Below are positions 57,901 through 64,000 of a stretch of DNA of 64,000 bases, in pieces; positions within the stretch are counted from its first letter, which is position 1; every line of letters begins with the position of its first letter. The notes under the pieces are model-generated. The model saw nothing but the letters and a program-made list of their open reading frames with translations. It was not told the origin of the DNA and made no database searches. Source of the stretch: Euleptes europaea (Eukaryota > Chordata > Lepidosauria > Squamata > Sphaerodactylidae); the NCBI RefSeq assembly GCF_029931775.1, contig NC_079325.1, positions 54,916,286 through 54,980,285 of the forward strand, written 5' to 3'. Made by a program: the position numbers and the translations under genes.

Positions 57901-60900
57901 GCCACTTTGTCGGGTCGGGCCATGCCTCTCCAGCCCAGGTCAAGAGTGGGGGAGGGGTGGCTGCCTCGGCTGGCTTGTGGGCTAGATAAGATCTCTCAAG
58001 GGGCTGGATCTGGCCCGTGGGCCTTATGCTTGACACTCCTGCTCTAAACCTTACGATAGGGCAAGCACATTTGTTTTCATACCATGTTCTGGGACACCCT
58101 TATATTAAGACCCCCTTGCAAACAGAAAAACCATCATGACAGGCAAAAGGCTGGGCAGTCTTGTTGACCGATTTTCTACTTGCAGGGAGTTCTTCTGTGG
58201 TAGAGGGCAGTCGGAAATACCCGTAGAACTAAGTGGCATATTACTTTCTACCCCGTTTCTGTCGGATGTATCGACAACAGTGCAGGTCCCTGATTCCATA
58301 GATAGGGACAGGGAGCTTCATATGGGGGCCTCCATTTCTGGGGGCAACCCTCTCTATCCATCTGTCCGATCCCATTTTCATTCTGCCATTCCTCCAAGGA
58401 GCTCACAGTGAGATCCATGGGTTTTGCCTCCTTTGATTTATCCTCACGATACCCTTGTGAGGTTGAGAGAGAGTGACTGGCCCAAGATCACCCAAGCCTG
58501 AATGGGGATTTGAACCCGAAACTCTCCAGTCCTACTCTTCCCTCTGCACCAGGCTAAATTTCATGGGTCTGCCTCACAAAGGGGGTGAATTGGGGGAGGG
58601 GGGGGGAAGCACAGGAAGGATGTTTTAAAACTGTCAAAAGTTTGTGTGTGTAAATTTTTTTCTTTGGAAGCGCTCATGTTTCTCAAAGCAAGTGTTCAGT
58701 TGCCACCAGGCGCACTCAGCTTCCCTGGACATCTTCTACCAAGAGATGGTGAGATAATTGTTTCTTTCCCCCCTTTTTCTCCAGCCCAGATGCAGGCCTC
58801 TGGCAAAAAGAAGAAGGAGGTCCGCTACCGCAGCGTCATCTCCGACATCTTCGACGGCTCCATCCTGAGCCTCGTGCAGTGCCTCACCTGTGACAGAGTG
58901 CGTCTCCTTACTGCTGCCGATCAAGTAAAAATGGCAAGGGACTGGCTCTTTCGGGGTCCCCTCCTGTGGGGAGGTGGTCTTTGCTTACAGTTCTTCGGGA
59001 TCTGGAGGGCTGAAGGGCGCTCAGGCCTTGCGAAGAGGCACAGGTGTGCGTTTTGAAAACGTCTTCTCTGGGAGACGGATATCGTGCTTGCAGGACAGCC
59101 ACTGGGAACCCTTTCCTGCATCCCTGAGCATGATGTTTGCCAGAATGCTTCTAGCAGGGATGCGTTCCCTTTTTCTCAGCTAAAAATGGAAACCATGCTT
59201 ATGTGTGAGCACAGGAAGCTGCCATAAGTGAGACCCGAGGCCCAGGCACAGAAAGGTCTGTTTCACCTGCTGCCCGAGATCCTGTGAACCTCAAGCCCTT
59301 CTGTGTGGAAAGCCAAATTCTCTTCTACTGGGCTGTTCCTCCCCACCTTTTGCCCATGTACTTGCCAAGGTTTATTTTTAGTCTGAAAACAAAGCATTAC
59401 CTGCCTTCAGAAGCACCCCTCTGCATGAGTCACTGTTATGAGCATGCCTTCAACTGATTGCAGGGATGCTTCAAGGTGTACGGTCACCTGCGTAAAGTAC
59501 AATCCTAACCCCCACCACTGTTAGTGCCTGAGCAGCACAATATGGAAAATAACCCGCCATTTGCTCAATGCGCCCCTGGGTCACCGTACAGCCTCCATTC
59601 AGCTTTCCTCCCATTCCCTTCGGGACAAGAGCCCCTGCTCCTTGCCCGTTTCCTATCCCTCTTTCCATACTGTGTAGCAAGTTGTACTCGTGTGCCAGGT
59701 TGACTTCTGTTGCAGCGCAGTCAGATGTCTTCCTCACCTGCTGCTGCATTGCCTTGGCAGAGAGGTCCAATCCTGTTGCCACAGCAGCAGGGTCAGGGGA
59801 GGCCAGGTTGAGGAAACTAACTTGTCTGCTGAGACCCCTTAACAACATGCTGGAAGATGCAGGGGTTGCCTTGCCAATTTACAAGGTTACTAAGGCAGCC
59901 CAAATGGTTCCTGAATTCTTGTGAGGGGAGGAACTCCCTCGTGAGCATTTGGGGAGATCGGAGTGTGCGTGGCTTGCTGCGTGCTCAGATCGGCAAACAG
60001 GTTGGGCAGCAGTCCAGGAAGAAGCGCTTTGGCTGGGGGGTAAGAGTGGGAAGGAGAGAGAGGGTGTGGGAACCCAAGGGTACGTTGCACCTCCTTTCCT
60101 CCAGATGCCTCCCCTGGCTGGACAGTCTTGTGATGGTTGAACCTGCTGTCTGAAAAGGTTCCTGACTGCTGGGTCTCAGTTCTGCATCCCTGCCACAGTG
60201 GCACCTCTCCTTTGTAGGCCACTGTTGGGTGGCTTGGTGGGAATGCTGCCCAGATGGAAGGAGATGAGCCCAGACTGGGCAGGAGCGTGTCAAGAGAGCC
60301 TTCTTGGAAGGTGGGTGGTGCATTCGCTGCACCCGGTATATTGAATAGGCTGAGGAGCAGAAGCACATTTTCCACCTTTAGGTGGACTCTATGGCATTGC
60401 ACCCTTTTGAAGCCCCTCCCCAAACCCCACCCTCCTCAGGCTCCACCCCCAACATCTCCAGGTATTTCCCAACCCAGGGCTGGCAACCCTATTACCATGT
60501 TGGCAGTGGATGGGTTCCACATTGGTGGAGGAGGGACTCCAGGTCAGGTTGCTCCTCCTGCTTGCTCCAGGAAAACAAGCAGAACTATATTGAATGTCCA
60601 GCATAGGGGGAGCAGCTAACTCATTGCAGAATGGCTTGTGTTACTAAGGAGAATAAATTGAAGGAACCACTTTTGATGTCAGCCAACAAGCTTTTAATAG
60701 CTGCAAGAAAGATGCAAATCTGGGTTTGCCTTGGACTCCCGTTGCCTATGCCAAGGCCAGGGTGTGCGCTTTGCTTCCACCTGGAGGGAAATGCAGAATG
60801 TGAAGATGGTGCTTGGTGTTCCTGAGAATTTCAGCTTTAAAAGCAACATGTTTCCAGCCCTTGCCACTGTGGCGCACGTTGGTTGAAATCTCCGGAAGCA

Positions 60901-63900
60901 GAGGGGAGACTGAATAAGGTCTCCAGAGCTGCTTCGGTGCCTCTTTCTGTGTCTTACAGGTTCAGAATAAGTTATGCAAAGTAACATGAACGTTGGCGAA
61001 GTTGCAAAGATTATACAGGTTGCACAGTTCTGCATCTGCTGATGCGAATCTTCCATTTGCCCGAATGCAGAATTTAATAATATATAATTATTATTATTTG
61101 TTTGGTGCTGAGAACAAATGGCTCTGCTGCTGCTCTAGTAAGCCAGCCAGGCCTGATTCTTGCTCTGTCTTAGAAGGTGTTGCTGCTGCTTCAGGGTCCA
61201 CTTCTCTCACCACTCTGATAGCCTTGGGATTGGGGAGACTGTGGGGAAGCTGGGGATTCATGACATCTGCCTCCTCTCTCCCAATTCTTCTGTTCCGGTT
61301 GCATGGGAAGCGACCACAAAACTGCTATGTAGTGTGGGGGCTAAAAGCCAATCTGGGAGGTTGTCAGGGAGGTTGTTGAATTTCCTCTCGGCTGCAGGCT
61401 CAGTAGCAGGTCTTTGGCATGCGGCATCTGCTCACACTGGGGTTTGCCCCCCTTCTGCATCTGCAATATAATTGTGGCCCACCTTACATGGTGCTGTAAG
61501 GGCTGCTCTACGAGGCATTATGACTTAAAGAAGCAGAAGCTGCACCTCTAAGGCAGCGTAAGAACTGGCCTTTCTCGAGGCCACGTGGGCAGCTGCTGTG
61601 CCATTTCAGGTAGTGTGGGAAGTCCTAGGCAGAGCTCACACAGCAGCCGCTCTCCATCGGAACACTGCTCCACTCCCAGGAGAGGAGACGCGTGCAGCAG
61701 GAGGAGCTGCAGCGGGGGTTCTTTCACATGGGCCAGGGCTTATCACGACATCCCTGCTATTCCAGAAGGAGCCTTGTGGCAGTTCCCATACTGGCAGCAG
61801 AGTGCACGAAGAGGCTCTCCACCCCAAAGACAAAACGTCACAGCTCGGCTGCCCAACCTGTTTTGGGGAGGGGCTGTGGCTCAGTGGCAGAGCATCTGCT
61901 TGGCATGCAGAAGATCCCAGGTTCAGTCCCCGGCATCTCCAGTTAAAAGGACTAGGCAAGTAGGTGATGTGAAAGACCTTTCTCTGCCTGACCCTGGAGA
62001 GCCGCTGCTGGTCTGAGTAGACAATACTGACTTTGATGGACCAAAGGGGGTCTGATTCAGCATAAGGCAGCTTCATGTGTTCACATGTGTTCACATCTGC
62101 TGTTGCGGGAGTCCCTGCTGCGTTTGGGCAGCGTTCCTGGAAAAGGGCAAGCCCTGAAGCTCTCTTCTTCTCCTGCGGCGTCTTGTAGGTCTCCACCACT
62201 GTTGAGACATTCCAGGACCTGTCGCTGCCCATCCCCGGGAAGGAGGACCTGGCCAAGCTGCACTCGGCCATCTACCAGAATGTGCCGGCCAAGACGGGAG
62301 CCTGCGGGGACAACTATGCCTCGCAGGGCTGGATTGCCTTTATCATGGAGTATATCCGAAGGTACAAGAGCCAGGGGGGGGGGGGCTGTTCAGAGTGGTG
62401 GGGTGGCATTTTAGGGCTGGATTGACAACTCTTATAAGTAAAAATTTAATTTGGGGGTGCTAGCATGGTATAGCGGTTAAAAGCAGGGGACTCTAATCTG
62501 GAGAACCGGGTTTGATTCCCCACTCCTCTGCATGAAGCCTGCTGAGTGACCTTGGGCCAGTCACAGTTCTCTCCAAACTCTCTCGGCCCCACCTACCTCA
62601 CAAGGTGCCTATTGTGGGGAGGGGAAGGGAAGACAATTGTAAACCGCTTTGAGATTCCTTAAAGGTTAAAGTGGGTTATAAAAAGCGGGTTATAAAAAGC
62701 AACTATTCTTCTTCTATATCAGTGGTTTCCAAACTTTTCGGGCCACTGCCCTGCCCCCTTGGTGCCACAACCTCAACCCCAGCACCCCCTACCCTATCCT
62801 ATAAAAAGCAGTGTTCAAAATGGGAGTTTGCATGACTCACTCAAGAAGATAATAACAATAAAATTTCAAAACAGTAACAATTAATTGCACATCTATTCAA
62901 AATCATATTAAAACTTTTTAGTTGAACTTTATTCAACAAAACTGATAGACTTGATCCAGTGGTACCAGCTCTTCAAAGTCTGGAAAAAAATTCTGGTAGT
63001 TTCCACCAAATTTGCCAGCATGGTGCCATTTACTATTGTAAATTAGTGAACAACACAGTTGAAGGGCCCCACCTCTAGCCTCTTAGTGCCCCCCTAGGTA
63101 ATCCCACCGCCCCCCAGGGGATGGTACTGCCCACTTTGGGAACCACTGCTCTATATGCTGTGGTGATTTTTCAACTTGCCCCATAAAAACGATAGCAAGC
63201 AGTCTCTGCCTCCTCCACCCCTTTCCCTAAATAAAAGGATTAGTTCTTCAGCACGCAATCCTTGCTGATGAGCCCATTAGCTGCAGTGTGTTGAACCAGG
63301 GAGCTGGTCACACACGCATGAACACACATGAAGCTGCCTCATGCTTCATCATACCCTCGGTCCATCACAATCATTATTGTCAACTCAGATTGGCAGAAGC
63401 TCTCCAGGGTCTTAGGTCTTTCACATCAGACTCTGCTGCCAGATTCTTTAACTCGAGATGCCGGGGATTGAACCTGGGACCTCCTGCATGCTAAGCAGAT
63501 GCTCGGCCACTGAGCCATGGCCCTTCCACCCTAATTCAGAAAGTGGGGTGCTGTTGAGTAATGTTTGGGTGGGGTCTGAGACGCGAGTCCCAGCCATGTG
63601 CTTTCCTTGTGGAAACCCTGGGTAGATGGTCTCCAGGGCAGGAAAAAGTTCATCTGTACTGTCCATGTTGGTTGGAACAGGCCAGGGGGAAGGATTCCCA
63701 GTGAGCAGTGAAGTGGTAGCTGCACTCCCCTGAAGACCTGCGGGGAGTATGAGAAGGGTATGGTCTGGATGAGTCCTCGGCCCTCCATGACCTGCTGATC
63801 ATATACAAGAGGCCAGATTCTTCCATCCTGAAGACATCTGTAGGAACAAAGCCGCCTTGGGAAGGAATGTTTAGAGTCCAGAGTAACTCAGTGCCAAGTA

Positions 63901-64000
63901 ACTTCCTTCCTTCCTTCCTTCCTTCCTTCCTTCCTTCCTTCCTTCCTTCCTTCCTTCCTTCCTTCCTTCCTTCCTTCCAGGTTTGTGGTTTCCTGCATCC
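33994..64000 (+). CDS. USP20: USP20 deubiquitinase, 5' thirteen coding exons (partial)
   Basis: USP20 (VDU2) removes ubiquitin from substrates such as HIF1A, DIO2 and beta-2 adrenergic receptor. Coding exons: 33994-34074, 36402-36455, 36713-36775, 38873-39004, 39158-39254, 39398-39467, 40726-40839, 45920-45998, 49123-49555, 56967-57104, 58785-58897, 62189-62361, 63981-64000 (edge). Introns are GT-AG and phases join, giving residues 1-522. Residues about 6-110 form the zf-UBP finger (Cys8, Cys30, Cys33, Cys43, Cys48, Cys53, His60, His64, His70, Cys83, Cys86). [19 protein letters not shown] holds the catalytic Cys154. [19 protein letters not shown] is the Q box. Residues about 250-420 are the acidic, Ser-rich insert ([27 protein letters not shown]). 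CLTC (453-456) starts the USP zinc ribbon. The His box and DUSP domains are off the edge. The first exon carries short 5' UTR from 33978. Confidence 0.97.
34172..34600 (+). mobile_element. 5S-SINE with a nested hAT MITE
   Basis: The 5S head (GGCTAGCCCGATCTCATCAG, CTAAGCAGGGTTGGCC) and body (GGCAATGGCAAACCACC, CTTGCCTTGAAAACCC) run to 34330 and resume at about 34549 with GGGTTGCTATAAGTTGGCTG and GACTTGACTGCACTTT. A hAT MITE separates the halves. Confidence 0.75.
34332..34548. mobile_element. hAT-type MITE nested in a 5S-SINE
   Basis: AAGGGTCCCCAGCCTTTTGA and GCCACAAAATGGCTGCC, GCCAATCAGAAGCCTTG are the reverse of the 2.97- and 35.9-kb MITE family. Its outer end seems truncated and no clean 8-bp duplication is seen. 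Confidence 0.6.
34796..35045 (+). mobile_element. MIR/CORE-type SINE
   Basis: GCTGGCATAGCATAGTTGCT head, GCCTGGGCCATGAACTCATT, CAGGGCTGTTATGGGAAATT and an ending of AGCACTGTAGAAATGCCAAG plus (ATT)n, which resembles the MIR/L2-type 3' end. Confidence 0.6.
35200..35310 (+). pseudogene. 5S rRNA pseudogene
   Basis: 111 bases from GCCTACGGCCATACTACCC to GGGTGCTGTAGGCTTT match the vertebrate 5S rRNA along its whole length, including the internal control region AGCAGGGTC and GGATGGGAGAC. About 10 bases of the CCCGATCTCGTCTGATCTC region are missing. It has no SINE body or BovB tail, and a C-run then A-run follows it. It is a retro- or translocated 5S copy and is unlikely to give normal 5S rRNA. Confidence 0.85.
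35465..35720 (+). mobile_element. Non-LTR LINE C-terminal fragment
   Basis: It encodes [20 protein letters not shown] and [20 protein letters not shown], the same CCHC-like ending as the LINEs at 15.3 and 41.6-45.2 kb. Confidence 0.6.
35904..36238. mobile_element. hAT-type MITE, 335 bp
   Basis: The ends CAGGGGTTCCCAACTTGG and AAAAAGGTTGGGGACCTCTG are inverted. Flanks CCTTAAAC (35896-35903) and CCGTAAAC (36239-36246) are an 8-bp duplication with one mismatch. Confidence 0.8.
36828..37040 (+). mobile_element. tRNA-Ala-derived SINE (diverged)
   Basis: CAGTGGTCAAGCATCTACTT, GCATGCAGAAAGTACCTGG, GGCATCTCTAGTTAAAG, GTCTGACTCAAGTGAAGGC and CAACTTCATATATTTCTATG parallel the 61.9-kb SINE. Confidence 0.65.
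38078..38474 (-). mobile_element. Non-LTR LINE 3' end inserted in a SINE
   Basis: In reverse it ends GATGGCCTTTGGCCACAAAC and AATAAA, and upstream encodes [20 protein letters not shown]. The direct repeat GTGTAGTGGTT lies at 38067-38077 and 38475-38485, so the insertion hit the A box of the tRNA SINE that continues to 38705. Confidence 0.75.
38486..38705 (+). mobile_element. tRNA-derived CORE/MIR-like SINE (body)
   Basis: GGTTGGACTAGGATCTGAGG, CAGGTTCAAATTCTTACTGC, GCCTAACCTACCTTATTAGG, GAGAGAAGTGGGGGTGTAAA and an AATAAATAATAAAAT end. Its first bases lie at about 38054-38077, left of the LINE insertion. Confidence 0.75.
39610..40220 (+). mobile_element. CR1 LINE 3' end
   Basis: ACCTAGAATATTGTGTTCAG, AGAGGAGGGCAACAAAGATG, GAGGTGATATGATAACCATC, GGTTGGACTAGATGACCCTG and the final CTATGATTCTGTGATTCTAG are classic CR1 3' sequence with its ATTCT-type terminal repeat. 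It lies in a USP20 intron. Confidence 0.9.
41042..41240. mobile_element. MITE, AGGGTTGCCA family, TA-flanked
   Basis: GGGCTGCCAGGTCCC at the left and CTAGCAACCC at the right, with TA at 41040-41041 and 41241-41242; 199 bp. Confidence 0.7.
42708..44694. mobile_element. Non-autonomous hAT element nested in a LINE
   Basis: The ends CAGGGCTTCTTAAACC and CAGTTTAAGAAGCTCTG are inverted, and a perfect 8-bp duplication CTCTAGAG flanks it (42700-42707, 44695-44702). The interior has an internal tandem repeat (about 42.88-43.29 kb) and GC-rich sequence but no recognisable transposase. Confidence 0.9.
42880..43290. repeat. Tandem repeat inside the hAT element
   Basis: About seven units of 50-65 bp repeat phrases such as GGGGCTGTCATTCCAGTCCC, AGAGCACTGATTCTATTCCT and AGGGACAGTCATTCCACTC. 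Unit lengths vary. Confidence 0.7.
45325..45604 (-). mobile_element. tRNA-derived SINE, GAGCCAGCGTGG family
   Basis: In reverse it starts GGAGCCAGCGTGGTATAGTG and keeps CTCTAATCTGGACAACTGG, CACATGAGCGGC and the GTTTGATTCTTCC region. Confidence 0.8.
45611..45872 (-). mobile_element. BovB/RTE LINE 3' end
   Basis: (TG)n then TTGCCGTCAAGTCACTTCC; in reverse it encodes [20 protein letters not shown], the same C-terminal region as the 846-1340 copy. It ends about 48 bases upstream of a USP20 exon. Confidence 0.8.
45999..47223. other. USP20 intron, nothing recognised
   Basis: No repeat with identifiable ends and no further exon was seen between the 45920-45998 exon and the hAT element at 47.2 kb. 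Confidence 0.45.
47326..47524. mobile_element. MITE, AGGGTTGCCA family, nested in hAT
   Basis: GGGTTGCCTGGTATT at the left and GGAGGTTGGCAACCT at the right, with TA on both sides (47324-47325, 47525-47526); 199 bp. Confidence 0.8.
47527..47708. repeat. Polypurine tract
   Basis: About 180 bases of almost pure G and A on the plus strand (GGGAAGGAAGG and GAAAGAAAGAGAG types). Such tracts can form triplex DNA. Confidence 0.85.
49923..50297 (-). repeat. Copia LTR (3' LTR in element orientation)
   Basis: 375 bp, on the plus strand starting TGTCGCGCACAGCTTG and ending CATATGTTGACA. A purine-rich stretch (rc ACTAGGGAGGCG) borders it internally, fitting a polypurine tract. Confidence 0.92.
54341..54355 (-). 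other. Copia primer-binding site, initiator-Met half-tRNA type
   Basis: On the minus strand, two bases after the LTR, GTTATGGGCCTAG is complementary (12 of 13) to the anticodon stem-loop of vertebrate initiator tRNA-Met (CTGGGCCCATAAC). Copia in Drosophila is known to prime from a fragment of this same tRNA region. Confidence 0.7.
54356..54729 (-). repeat. Copia LTR (5' LTR in element orientation)
   Basis: 374 bp, with the same TGTCGCGCACAGCTTG start and ATGTTGACA end as the other LTR. Confidence 0.92.
54868..54962 (+). mobile_element. BovB LINE 3' tail
   Basis: GGCTGTCAAAGATAGGACAT, TTGCCATGAGTTGGAAGCG and CTTGACAGCTCTTAA plus (CA)n: the last 95 bases of a BovB element, inserted in the left arm of the inverted-repeat element (the uninterrupted arm reads GTATACAAAAATTACA). 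Confidence 0.85.
55590..56435. mobile_element. Old CR1-like repeat split by an LTR-like insert
   Basis: GAGGAGTCCTGCTAGATTAG at the left and CACTACACCTTGTGGCAGTG, TGCATGAAGAAGAGTTTTC at the right belong to the same old repeat as 13863-14365. Between them (about 55676-56127) is a stretch starting TGTCAGGCTTC with AATAAA- and TTTATT-type words, possibly a solo LTR fossil; its ends and target duplication are unclear. Confidence 0.35.
57365..57665 (-). mobile_element. Non-LTR LINE 3' end
   Basis: In reverse it ends AACTGTGATGGCCAATGGCT and AGATACAATAAA, matching the 3' ends at 38.1 and 45.2 kb. Upstream coding sequence is decayed. Confidence 0.65.
57855..58041. mobile_element. hAT-type MITE, 187 bp
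   Basis: The ends CAGGGTGTCAAACTCAA and TATGCTTGACACTCCTG are inverted, flanked by TTCTAAAC (57847-57854) and CTCTAAAC (58042-58049), an 8-bp duplication with one mismatch. Confidence 0.85.
58400..58560 (-). mobile_element. tRNA-derived SINE fragment
   Basis: In reverse: TTCGGGTTCAAATCCCCATT, TTGGGCCAGTCACTCTC and CTCACAAGGGTATCGTGAGG, a CORE/MIR-like SINE body. Confidence 0.6.
58898..61869. other. USP20 intron, mostly unassigned
   Basis: Only a truncated MITE at 60.38-60.49 kb is recognised. The rest shows no clear repeat ends and no additional exon. Confidence 0.4.
60384..60489. mobile_element. MITE, AGGGTTGCCA family (truncated)
   Basis: CCCCAAACCCCACCCTCCTC, CATCTCCAGGTATTTCCC and an end GGGCTGGCAACCC followed by TA match the right half of the family. 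Confidence 0.65.
61870..62090 (+). mobile_element. tRNA-Ala-derived SINE
   Basis: The first 72 bases (GGGGCTGTGGCTCAGTGGCA to GGCATCTCCA) closely resemble a tRNA-Ala with A and B boxes. It continues GTTAAAAGGACTAGGCAAGT, CCTGGAGAGCCGCTGCTGG, GACAATACTGACTTTGATGG and ends GGCAGCTTCATGTGTTC. It is a SINE, not a tRNA gene, because the body is shared with other copies. It ends about 100 bases before a USP20 exon. Confidence 0.85.
62462..62711 (+). mobile_element. tRNA-derived SINE, GAGCCAGCGTGG family
   Basis: CATGGTATAGCGGTTAAAAG, CTCTAATCTGGAGAACCGGG, GCATGAAGCCTGCTGAGTG, TTGTAAACCGCTTTGAG and a TTCTTCTT end. Confidence 0.8.
62720..63148. mobile_element. hAT-type MITE, 429 bp
   Basis: The ends CAGTGGTTTCCAAACTTTT and CACTTTGGGAACCACTG are inverted. 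TTCTATAT (62712-62719) and CTCTATAT (63149-63156) are an 8-bp duplication with one mismatch. Confidence 0.85.
63318..63530 (-). mobile_element. tRNA-Ala-derived SINE
   Basis: In reverse: GCCATGGCTCAGTGGCCGAG, CATGCAGGAGGTCCCAGG, GGCATCTCGAGTTAAAG and an end near GGCAGCTTCATGTGTG; a complete but diverged copy. Confidence 0.8.
63902..63978. repeat. (TTCC)n microsatellite forming a USP20 splice acceptor
   Basis: About 19 TTCC units run directly into CAG/GTTTGTGG, the acceptor of the last visible USP20 exon. The repeat supplies the whole polypyrimidine tract. Confidence 0.95.

Noticed and set aside
61870-61941. A tRNA-Ala gene
   Set aside because: The tRNA-like segment continues into a body shared with copies at 13.4, 36.8 and 63.4 kb, so it is a SINE head.

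Overview
The window is vertebrate nuclear DNA, almost certainly from a squamate reptile. The evidence is BovB/RTE LINE 3' ends, SINEs with 5S rRNA or tRNA heads joined to BovB-type tails, a Sauria-type SINE, CR1 ends, Penelope-like elements and many hAT and MITE copies. The species cannot be fixed from sequence alone. All comparisons with human proteins are from memory; no search was run.

Three host genes are present in the order known from human 9q34: TOR1A (-), C9orf78 (-), USP20 (+). Only the first coding exon of torsin-1A lies at the left edge (38-257), with its CpG-rich promoter beside it. C9orf78 (TLS1 homolog, a spliceosome-associated protein) is complete: nine coding exons from 16449 down to 3655, with phases that add up to a 289-residue protein, the length I recall for human. 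USP20 (a zf-UBP/USP deubiquitinase) enters with a CpG-island candidate first exon near 26.7-26.97 kb. Its coding exons run from 33994 to the right edge; thirteen are visible and encode residues 1 to about 522, including the zf-UBP zinc finger, the catalytic Cys154 box and the Q box. The rest of the gene (His box, DUSP domains) lies outside.

Nearly everything else is intron or intergenic DNA filled with transposons, many of them nested. 0.8-1.6 kb: a Penelope-like tail split by a BovB LINE and a 5S-SINE that share one 10-bp target repeat. 3.9-15 kb: C9orf78 introns with a minisatellite, a CCATGG-motif array, a 5S-SINE dimer and a GIY-YIG Penelope-like element. 16-27 kb: LINE, MITE and hAT copies between the two CpG islands. 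27.5-46 kb: a second 5S-SINE dimer, SINEs, a 5S rRNA pseudogene, CR1 and a LINE carrying a 2-kb hAT element. 47-56 kb (USP20 intron): a GC-rich hAT element, then a large inverted-repeat element holding a young, two-LTR Ty1/copia fossil. 57-64 kb: LINE, hAT and SINE copies, ending in a (TTCC)n tract that forms the acceptor of the last visible USP20 exon.

The most interesting signals are the copia element with a half-tRNA initiator-Met primer site, the inverted-repeat element it sits in, 5S-SINE dimers each bounded by one target duplication, re-use of one target site by a LINE and a SINE, and hammerhead-like ribozyme cores in several Penelope-like tails.
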